Source: Verrucomicrobiales bacterium
GTDB taxonomy: Bacteria > Verrucomicrobiota > Verrucomicrobiia > Verrucomicrobiales > DEV007
Reading direction: 5' to 3'
Assembly (NCBI GenBank): GCA_023253615.1
Contig: JALRFZ010000548.1
Coordinates: forward strand, 1 to 6,803
DNA length: 6,803 bases
The notes beneath the pieces were generated by a model. It saw only the letters and a program-made list of their open reading frames with translations, was not told the DNA's origin and ran no database searches. Made by a program: the position numbers and the translations under genes. The stretch's first letter is position 1. Each line of letters starts with the position of its first letter. Of this stretch, positions 1-5,833 are shown piece after piece.

Positions 1-2
1 AT

Positions 3-650
3 CAGCCTCCGCGGGTGGGCGAGAACCGTGGCCAACCGGGAGCCGGCCCGGAGGATGCCCAGCCATCCGACGGGCCTGGGCAGCCGCCCGTGCCGCAGGT
101 TGTCGATCAGGAGTCGTCGCAGCAGCCACCGGCCGATTCCGCCGAGCCGCCGCCGCCCGGCCCCGGCGGGCCGGGCCGCCTCGGCCTGCCGACCACGCAG
201 GCGGGGGTGTCGCCGCCGCAGCCGGCCGGTGAACCAGAAGGCGGCGACGACCTTCCGGCCGACGCGGCGCTCGATTCCGCGATCGCCAAGCAGGAGGAGT
301 TGCTGGCCCAGTTCGCCGAGGTGGCCGATGAACTGGCTGCCGTGATGGCACGGCTCGAGGGCAGCACGTTCGTGAAGCGATTCAAGCTCGCCTCGCGGGA
401 GCAGGCCTCGATCGGCGGTCGGCTCGCGGCGATGGCGGCGGAAGCGTTCGTGGCTCCGGCCGTGCAGCCCGACGGCGTGCGGGCGGCGCTCGATGGCGTC
501 GAGGCGATGAACACCCGGGAGACCGAGAAGATCTCGGCCCTGATGGACGACCTCCAGGCCTACTTCGATCGGCGGCAGCTCCCCGCCTTCCAGACGGTGC
601 TCGAGGAGATGAAGGAACTCGACGCGCTCGGCAGCCTTCGGCAATTGTCC
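3..650 (+). CDS. Internal fragment of a proline-rich coiled-coil protein, planctomycete-like (partial at both ends)
   Basis: The frame is open from the left edge, so the GTG at 15 is probably not the true start and the gene begins outside the window. The first ~75 residues are rich in Pro, Gly, Gln and acidic residues and look disordered. From about 256 to 640 the protein becomes helical and heptad-like ([16 protein letters not shown], then [14 protein letters not shown], then [20 protein letters not shown]). This pattern recalls, from memory, a large proline-rich helical family of planctomycetes with conserved STFVKRxK and FxTVLxEMK segments. Its function is unknown to me. The frame stays open to 818, but beyond about 650 the translation becomes Ser/Arg/Pro-rich noise while another frame encodes an esterase, so the true coding sequence is cut off at the junction. 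The family assignment is tentative. That this is a coding fragment is fairly secure. Confidence 0.6.
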
Positions 651-656
651 GAGTCG
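640..656. other. Frame-breaking junction between two unrelated truncated genes (probable chimeric join)
   Basis: Left of this point frame 3 encodes a plausible helical protein. Right of it frame 2 encodes the middle of a CE15 esterase, with no N-terminal half, start codon or ribosome binding site. Esterase similarity begins abruptly around the codons for V-D-P-D-F-D-D-G-F (653 onward). The last sensible residues of the left protein are about L-R-Q-L-S-E. Because both genes are cut in mid-domain and lie in different frames, this cannot be a natural fusion protein. A metagenome assembly chimera, a deletion or a recombination scar are the options. I see no insertion sequence, inverted repeat or target duplication at the join. 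Confidence 0.7.
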
Positions 657-1306
657 ATCCCGACTTCGACGACGGTTTCGAAAACGGCGTCCACGCGCTT
701 TTCGGCAAGCCGGGACCCGAAGAATGGGGCTCGATCGGGGCCTGGGCCTGGGCCGCGAGCCGGGTCATGGATTACCTCGAGACCGACGCGGCGATCGACC
801 CGGGGAAAGTCGCCGTGATGGGTCACTCCCGTCTCGGCAAAACCGCTCTCTGGGCCGGAGCCCTCGACGAGCGTTTCGCCATGGTCATTTCGAACAATTC
901 GGGCTGTGGAGGCGCCGCCCTCAGCCGCCGGCGTTTCGGCGAGCGAGTGGGGCGGATCAACACCTCGTTTCCGCATTGGTTCGCCGACACCTTCAACCAA
1001 TACAACGAGAACGAGGCCGCCCTGCCCGTCGACCAGCATCAATTGATCGCTCTCATCGCTCCGCGTCTCGTCTACGTCGCCAGCGCCGTCGAGGACGAAT
1101 GGGCCGATCCCCGCGGCGAGTTTCTCTCCGCCCTTCGCGCCGGACCGGTCTACGAACTGCTGGGGAAAAAGGGCCTCGGTGTCGGCGATATGCCCGGTCT
1201 GGACCAGCCCGTCGGCGACACCGTCCGCTACCACATCCGCACCGGCAAACACGACGTCACCGATTTCGACTGGGAGCAGTATTTGCGTGCAATCCAGGCC
1301 TTGTGA
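653..1306 (+). pseudogene. Glucuronoyl esterase, CE15 family, C-terminal half only (5'-truncated)
   Basis: CE15 enzymes split the ester bond between 4-O-methyl-glucuronoyl groups of xylan and lignin, and are normally exported. The 217-residue fragment starts at a PDFDDGF-like segment and continues through WGSIGAWAW and [10 protein letters not shown]. The nucleophile motif is GHSRLGKTA, with Ser at codon 827-829. The catalytic His lies in GKHDVT, 141 residues after the Ser, which matches the spacing I recall for OtCE15A (Ser267/His408). The canonical acid position, 23 residues after the Ser, is Asn (ISNNSG). An Asp 89 residues after the Ser (VEDEWADP) matches the alternative acid (OtCE15A Asp356). 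The first in-frame ATG is at 767, but similarity extends upstream to about 653, so 767 is not the real start. The N-terminal half and any signal peptide are missing, so this copy as written would be inactive. The family call is strong. Whether the truncation is biological is doubtful. Confidence 0.85.
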
Positions 1307-1351
1307 GACGAGAAGTCCGCGGGGGAATCCGGGATTTGCCGCCCCTGAAGC

Positions 1352-2887
1352 ATGAGACCAGAGATCGAATCGAGAATCCGTCGGGCGCTCCACCAGCCCG
1401 TCGATGGGGCCGGACTGGGTTTGTTCCGCCTCTTGTGGGGGCTGTTGATGTGCGCCGAGGTCAATTGGCTGCACAACCAGCTCCACGACATGCATCAACC
1501 GGATGTCGTGCACTTCTATTACCAGGGCTTCTCGTGGATCCGGCATTTTCCGGAACGCTGGATGATGGAGATCGAGTGCGTCGTGATGTTGCTTTCCGCC
1601 GTGCTGATGGCCGCCGGCTTCTGGTTCCGGGCCGCCACGGTGGTGTTCACGATCACTTACGCCCACTTCTTTTTCTCACAGGCGATCACCTACAACAACC
1701 ACTTCTATCTCATCATCCTGGTGGCATTCCTCCTCGCTTTCACGAAGGCGGACGAGCGATTCAGCATCGTGGCAAGGGTGCGCGCCGGGCGCGGGATGGC
1801 TCCCCGGCCGATCCCTCTCTGGAATTACCAGATCATCCGGCTTCAGGTCGTGATCGTGTATCTCTATGGAGCGATCGCCAAGATCGACCATGACTGGCTG
1901 GTGGAAATGGAGCCGGTGCGATTCTGGCTCGAGCATTCGCCGTATCCGTCCGAGTTTCTTTCCCGTCTCATCAGACAGGATTGGTTCGTTCCGCTGACCG
2001 CCTGGGGTGGGTTCTTGATCGATCTGATCTGCCCGGTTTTGCTCCTGATTCGGCGGACGAGGCCGTTTGCCATCCTGATCTTGGTCTCCTTCCATGGACT
2101 CAACAGCCAGATCTTCAACATCGGTTATTTCCCGTTGATCGGCGTACTCTTGATTTTTCCTTTTCTTCATCCCTCGCTCTGGCGTTGGCGGGAAGTTTCC
2201 TCGTCGGGAGATGAAGAAGGCAAAGGGGAGGGGGGGCTGCCGCGGAAGCTCATTCCGGCAGGGATTCCGGGGAAGATCCTCGTCGTGTTTTTTGTCTTCC
2301 AGCTGCTATTCCCGCTAAGGTGGCATTTGTGGCGGCCGGCAAATCCCCTGTGGACCGATAAAGGGCAGCGGTTCGCGTGGCGGATGATGTTGCGGGAAAA
2401 GATTGCAGATCTCCACATCTGCTTCGCGGATCCGGAGGTCCGGAAATGGCTTGAAACCAGACCCGGGGTACTGCCGGTCGTCTCGCCCTCCAGCCGATAC
2501 AGTCTCGGACAGAACCCCTACCATATCTGGCAATACGTCCAGGAGATCAAAAGGGCCTTGGAGCCCTATGGCAAGGGAGATACGCCGATCCATGTTCTCG
2601 CCACCTGCTCCTTGAATGGACGGCCCTATCATCCCCTCATCGATCCCAACGTCGATCTCGCAAAGGCGGATTGTCCGTTTTTCAGGATTCCCTCCTGGAT
2701 CGTTCCTTTGCCGGATGAATTGAAGGTGGACTACGACCAAATCCAACCCATCAGCCAGAAACAGGCCTTCAGCGAGCAGGCGATGCGGGCGTGGGTGGAG
2801 AAGAATCCGGGACCCGCGACGAAGTTGTTGGAGGAATACCGCCGACCGGTTGTTACGGAAACACCGTTGTCGGATCAGCGTCCGTAA
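1352..2887 (+). CDS. HTTM-domain integral membrane protein, vitamin K-dependent gamma-carboxylase-like
   Basis: This 511-residue protein has about eight or nine hydrophobic helices within residues 20-322, followed by a soluble C-terminal domain of about 190 residues. Its N-terminal half matches the HTTM family, whose founding member is gamma-glutamyl carboxylase (GGCX). Two GGCX-like landmarks are visible. NNHFYL holds His117, aligned by eye with human His160. LYGAIAKIDHDW holds Lys177, aligned with the catalytic Lys218 of VKKLDADW. Further family-like segments are RFAWRMMLREK (about 340-350) and LNGRPYHPLIDPNVDLA (421-437). A charged Ser/Gly/Glu-rich linker (about 283-298) sits in a loop. 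The ATG at 1352 puts the first helix at residue 20; no strong Shine-Dalgarno precedes it. It follows the esterase remnant by 45 bases and overlaps the convergent pseudopilin gene by 13 bases at their 3' ends. True carboxylase activity is not established for most bacterial members. The family is firm and the reaction unknown. Confidence 0.85.
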   Translation: MRPEIESRIRRALHQPVDGAGLGLFRLLWGLLMCAEVNWLHNQLHDMHQPDVVHFYYQGFSWIRHFPERWMMEIECVVMLLSAVLMAAGFWFRAATVVFTITYAHFFFSQAITYNNHFYLIILVAFLLAFTKADERFSIVARVRAGRGMAPRPIPLWNYQIIRLQVVIVYLYGAIAKIDHDWLVEMEPVRFWLEHSPYPSEFLSRLIRQDWFVPLTAWGGFLIDLICPVLLLIRRTRPFAILILVSFHGLNSQIFNIGYFPLIGVLLIFPFLHPSLWRWREVSSSGDEEGKGEGGLPRKLIPAGIPGKILVVFFVFQLLFPLRWHLWRPANPLWTDKGQRFAWRMMLREKIADLHICFADPEVRKWLETRPGVLPVVSPSSRYSLGQNPYHIWQYVQEIKRALEPYGKGDTPIHVLATCSLNGRPYHPLIDPNVDLAKADCPFFRIPSWIVPLPDELKVDYDQIQPISQKQAFSEQAMRAWVEKNPGPATKLLEEYRRPVVTETPLSDQRP

Positions 2888-3429
2888 AAGGGATTCTGGC
2901 TGTCCTGGACGGACCCGTCCGGCATCAGCATGTGGGCGCCGTTCCCATGAAAATCGCCCCTCTCGATGAGCCATGGTTGATTCCAGCGAAACGGCGTTGC
3001 CGCGCCGCTCTCAAAAGGCGTGGGAACATAGGTTCCGAAAAACTCCTTCTCTTCCGGATCTGATTCGCGCAACTCCAGAAACAGTTTGTCGGAGGGGCAG
3101 AGCCAGGTGTCGCGGGCCGCGCCGTAGGGTTCCAGTGCCGTCACCCAGAATTGATAGAATCCGGATTCCGACCAGACATTGTTGACGCTTTCATCGTCAT
3201 TGCCCTCATCGGGGGGCAGTTGCGGCCATTCCCCCTTGTCGGTCACGTGGCCGACAAAACACGTATGGAGTGTCCGCATGTGGGAGAGGCATTTGGCCTT
3301 TTCCGCACGCTTCATGAATTTCGATGAAATCGGAACCAGAAGCGTCGTGAAGAGAATGATCAGACCAATGACAACCAGAAGCTCAAGGATCGTGAGCCCG
3401 CTTTGCCTTGACTGACTTCGCCTTCTCAA
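2875..3429 (-). CDS. Type II pseudopilin-like protein with H-X9-DG C-terminal signature
   Basis: The protein carries a class III prepilin signal: a short basic leader ending in QSG, then LTILELLVVIGLIILFTTLL, with Glu at position 5 of the mature chain as prepilin peptidase and N-methylation require. The mature helix is followed by KAKCLSHMRTLH and a Cys-containing globular part (WLCPSDK). The C-terminus has HGNGAHMLMPDG, an exact H-X9-DG motif, the signature of a prepilin-associated domain that is abundant in PVC bacteria. These proteins are thought to form secretion or pilus-like filaments in the inner membrane. The frame is open to 3543, but that would place the start within the upstream gene's stop codon and the terminator hairpin. 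I chose the TTG at 3427-3429, giving 184 residues with an 11-residue leader; no clear ribosome binding site supports it, so the start is uncertain. No assembly ATPase, prepilin peptidase or secretin lies nearby, so it is an orphan pseudopilin here. Confidence 0.8.
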   Translation of the reverse strand: MRRRSQSRQSGLTILELLVVIGLIILFTTLLVPISSKFMKRAEKAKCLSHMRTLHTCFVGHVTDKGEWPQLPPDEGNDDESVNNVWSESGFYQFWVTALEPYGAARDTWLCPSDKLFLELRESDPEEKEFFGTYVPTPFESGAATPFRWNQPWLIERGDFHGNGAHMLMPDGSVQDSQNPFYGR

Positions 3430-3471
3430 TGGGGGAAATGATCCGGGAACGATCCGCGGGTGTTCCCTCTT

Positions 3472-3518
3472 AAACAAAAACCGTCCTTTCGGAAACAAGC
3501 GAGTTCGAAAGGACGGCC
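3472..3518 (-). terminator. Intrinsic terminator after the secreted-protein gene
   Basis: On the minus strand a perfect 11-base-pair stem, CCGTCCTTTCG (3506-3516) with CGAAAGGACGG (3481-3491), encloses a 14-base loop. It is followed at once by TTTTTGTTT. Two G-T wobble pairs could lengthen the stem at its base. It starts 24 bases after the stop codon at 3540-3542, the right place to end transcription of that gene. The oriented T-run shows it acts on the minus strand. It also separates that gene from the pseudopilin, which would therefore need its own promoter or readthrough. Confidence 0.88.
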
Positions 3519-3539
3519 AAATGGTGCGGGAAAGGAATA

Positions 3540-4208
3540 TCAAGTACCGCTCAACCCATTGTAAGTGACACTCTGCGTCACTTTCGAGCCGAAAACACGG
3601 AAGCGGAAAGTGACGGTACCCAGTGGGTTTCCTACATCAATGGAAGTTCCGCGACCTTTGGCCCGGAACCGGGAAATCGGAATGCCCTCGCCTCCATCTC
3701 CCGCGCTGGAGTACCTGCCCTTGAAAGAGGATTCGATCAGACCCGTTCCATTAGTAGTTGATGCCGAACCGATACAAGTGACAATCCCCAGCCCGGAGTT
3801 GGCGGACCCTTCGCAGGATCCACGATAGGCCACCCCTTCGATGAACCACGTGTGGCTAACCTGATTGACTCCCCCAAAATAGACGTTGGAGGTTAGGGGA
3901 ACGACATCCACGAGAGTGAAGGCGATGTTTCCCTGATCATCGAAGAAGACCGTGGAGATGGAAGTGGAGACATCGTCCGTGAAGGAAGAGTTATTGGTCA
4001 CGGCCCAGCGATACATCCCGATACCGTTCTTGATCACCTGATTCGGATTGTCACGATTGTTGACCGGAATCCCAACGGCCTCATAAACCCCGTCATCCCC
4101 CTCTTCACCGAAATAAGAATTATTGCTGAAAGGTCCGCCGATCCAGGCTTGGGCGGAAAAGGACGGCATCAGGACGAGGGCGCAGAACGCGGCGAAGATC
4201 TTTTTCAT
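3540..4208 (-). CDS. Secreted protein of unknown function
   Basis: The 222-residue product starts with a classical Sec signal peptide: MKKIFAAFC, a hydrophobic core, then SAQA with likely cleavage after Ala21. The mature chain is rich in Gly, Asn, Ser, Thr and Val in alternating patterns that suggest a beta-sheet fold. It carries an acidic GEEGDDG stretch (34-40), a YRWAVTNNSSF segment (66-76), and two Cys (132 and 145) that could form a disulfide after export. There is no lipobox, sorting tag or C-terminal membrane anchor. I do not recognise the family. A TTG at 4259 would add 17 residues before the signal peptide and is unlikely, so I chose the ATG at 4206-4208. Its GC content is visibly lower than the PLP genes to its right (roughly half against two-thirds by eye), and it has its own putative promoter and terminator, which suggests an independently expressed accessory gene. 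Secretion is well supported; function is unknown. Confidence 0.75.
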   Translation of the reverse strand: MKKIFAAFCALVLMPSFSAQAWIGGPFSNNSYFGEEGDDGVYEAVGIPVNNRDNPNQVIKNGIGMYRWAVTNNSSFTDDVSTSISTVFFDDQGNIAFTLVDVVPLTSNVYFGGVNQVSHTWFIEGVAYRGSCEGSANSGLGIVTCIGSASTTNGTGLIESSFKGRYSSAGDGGEGIPISRFRAKGRGTSIDVGNPLGTVTFRFRVFGSKVTQSVTYNGLSGT

Positions 4209-4221
4209 GACTGGAAGAGTG

Positions 4222-4251
4222 ATTATAGCGATCAAAGTCGTTTTCCTTGAA
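4222..4251 (-). promoter_or_regulatory. Putative sigma-70-type promoter for the secreted-protein gene
   Basis: The minus strand holds a perfect TATAAT (4222-4227). Eighteen bases upstream is TTCAAG (4246-4251), a weak match to the -35 consensus. The expected transcription start falls near 4215, only about seven bases before the ATG, so the message would be almost leaderless. No Shine-Dalgarno sequence is seen in that gap. The site lies in the 82-base space between two minus-strand genes. The -10 match is exact but could be chance in this AT-richer stretch. Confidence 0.4.
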
Positions 4252-4290
4252 CGGTGCAAGCAAGAAATGAGATTTTCTATTTAAGAAATC

Positions 4291-5832
4291 TTAAGCATTT
4301 TTCCCGGTGCCCGGGGGGACGGTCGTCAAGGCCGCGGTGAAGCGGCTTTCCAGCTCTTCGGGATCCTCCAGCCCCACCCAGACTCGGATCAGATTCCGCG
4401 GGGCTCCACGCTCGGCGGCCCACTCCAGCTCCTGGTAATGGGCGAGCAGGGTGTAGGGGCTGACGAGGCTGAAATTCGTCCCGAGGCTGGGGCCCTTGGA
4501 AAGCTCGAGGGTGTCATAAAACGCCGCCGCCGCGGCCTCGCCGCCGTGGAGTTCGATCGAAAGAAGGCCGCCGAACCCGCCGCTCGGGCGCATCGCCGCC
4601 TCGTAGGCCTCCCGGCAGATGAGGGAGGGGTGCCAGAGCGAGGCGACTTCGGGACGGGTCTTCAGCCACTCGACCAACTCGAGGGCGTTTTCGTTGGTCG
4701 CTTCGACTCGCTCGGCAAAATGCCGGGAATTGCGCTCGAGGACGATGGCATCGGGACCGAAGAGCGGGCTGGCTCCCTCTTCCGACGGGAGGACTTCCTT
4801 CAGGGCTCCGTAAAAAGGCGAGGCGGGATTCAGGACGACCGAACCGGCCGCGACGTCTCCGACGCCGGAGAAGAGTTTCGTCAGGCTCGAGGTGGCGGCA
4901 TCGGCGAAGCGGAGCGGTTCCACATTCACCGGCGTCGCGACGGTGTCGTCGATGATGAAAGGCACGCCCTCTCGGCGGAGGATCGTGGCGATCCCGGGGA
5001 GGTCGGCGGTGCGGAGGAGGGGATTGCTCGGGACCTCGGTGAAGACGGCAGCGGCGCCGCCACCCGAGGCGAAATGGGTTTCCAGTTCCGCGGTGCCGCC
5101 GGATTCCGTCACCGTCAGGTCGACGACCCCCCCTCCGAACTGCTCCTGGAGCTTGAAAGAATCGAGATAGGGGAATTCCACCTGCACCGTCGGCATCCCT
5201 GGGCGCAGGGTGGTGAGGACGCGGTGGACCGCCGAGATCGCGCCCATGCCCGACGAGAAGAGAAAGACATCTTGCGCCGAAGTCCCGCGATACAAGGTCG
5301 CGATGCGATCGCGCAGCACCCGGGTCGCCTCCTCGCCCGCCGCGATCTCTGCGGGGTCGAGCGGCGCGTCGCCCAGGGCCGCTTCGGCGAGGCGGCTGCT
5401 CGTGATCTCCCCGCTGTGCTGCCAGTATTTCCAGGCGGTGTCGTAGGCGGATTCATCGAGGAGGACGACGGTGAGGTTTCCCCATCCGTAGGATTCCAGG
5501 CGGCACGAGGCACCGGTGCGGCTCTTCACGTAGTCGGCGCAACGCCAGGCCGCGGCCAGCGAGGGGAACACGAGCGCGGACTCCGGCTTCTTCGCGTTTT
5601 TCGCGAATTCCTCCTGGGCCGCGAGAAAGAGCTCGGCGACATAGGGATGGGGAACGAAGCGGGGATAGCCGCATTCGAACGTGTCGAGCACCTCCGGATC
5701 GCCCTCCTCGTAGCCAATCACGTCGCGCCAGCGGGGGAGGCAGACGGAGACGGCGTGATCACTTTCCGGGATGGCGAGACCGAGGTCTTCGGGCCGGCAA
5801 AAGGGCTCTTCGAAAGGATCGCGTGTGGCCAT
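4291..5832 (-). CDS. PLP-dependent cystathionine gamma-synthase-like enzyme with N-terminal extension (fungal Str2/Met-7-like)
   Basis: This 513-residue fold-type I PLP enzyme belongs to the Cys/Met metabolism family. The PLP-binding lysine is Lys319 in SSLTKLFSG. Asp295 in FIIDDTVATP should contact the pyridine nitrogen. SSGMGAI (193-199) contributes to the phosphate site, and Arg483 in LIRVWVGLED should bind the substrate carboxylate. Ordinary bacterial MetB is about 390 residues. Here about 120 extra residues precede the catalytic domain, including AVSVCLPRWRDVIGYEEG (27-44) and GYPRFVPHPYVAEL (55-68). These recall the N-terminus of fungal cystathionine gamma-synthase (Str2/Met-7), as do YRGTSAQDVF and SLTKLFSG. 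That points to joining O-acyl-homoserine with cysteine, but related reactions are possible. The ATG at 5830-5832 follows the upstream gene's TGA by one base, so the longer frame to 5937 is rejected. Coupled translation with that gene is likely. The superfamily is certain; the subfamily and reaction are inferred. Confidence 0.88.
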   Translation of the reverse strand: MATRDPFEEPFCRPEDLGLAIPESDHAVSVCLPRWRDVIGYEEGDPEVLDTFECGYPRFVPHPYVAELFLAAQEEFAKNAKKPESALVFPSLAAAWRCADYVKSRTGASCRLESYGWGNLTVVLLDESAYDTAWKYWQHSGEITSSRLAEAALGDAPLDPAEIAAGEEATRVLRDRIATLYRGTSAQDVFLFSSGMGAISAVHRVLTTLRPGMPTVQVEFPYLDSFKLQEQFGGGVVDLTVTESGGTAELETHFASGGGAAAVFTEVPSNPLLRTADLPGIATILRREGVPFIIDDTVATPVNVEPLRFADAATSSLTKLFSGVGDVAAGSVVLNPASPFYGALKEVLPSEEGASPLFGPDAIVLERNSRHFAERVEATNENALELVEWLKTRPEVASLWHPSLICREAYEAAMRPSGGFGGLLSIELHGGEAAAAAFYDTLELSKGPSLGTNFSLVSPYTLLAHYQELEWAAERGAPRNLIRVWVGLEDPEELESRFTAALTTVPPGTGKNA

Positions 5833-5833
5833 G

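Noticed and set aside
651..818. Continuation of the left-hand protein to a stop at 818
   Set aside because: Past about 650 its composition changes to Ser/Thr/Arg/Pro noise while frame 2 gives unmistakable CE15 sequence, so this is an accidental extension.
1307..1351. Possible promoter or terminator between the esterase remnant and the HTTM gene
   Set aside because: The 45 bases show no stable hairpin with a T-run and no convincing -35/-10 pair.
560..1666. A 368-codon open frame on the minus strand
   Set aside because: It crosses both the junction and the start of the HTTM gene, opposes clear CE15 and HTTM coding on the plus strand, and shows no family signature.
724..1893. A 389-codon open frame on the plus strand
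   Set aside because: It is an Arg/Pro-rich shadow in another frame of the esterase and HTTM genes.
4261..4292. Possible hairpin or terminator after the Str2-like gene
   Set aside because: Only short AT stems of about five pairs (TAAGA/TCTTA and AGAAA/TTTCT) can be formed, with no convincing T-run, so it is too weak to call.
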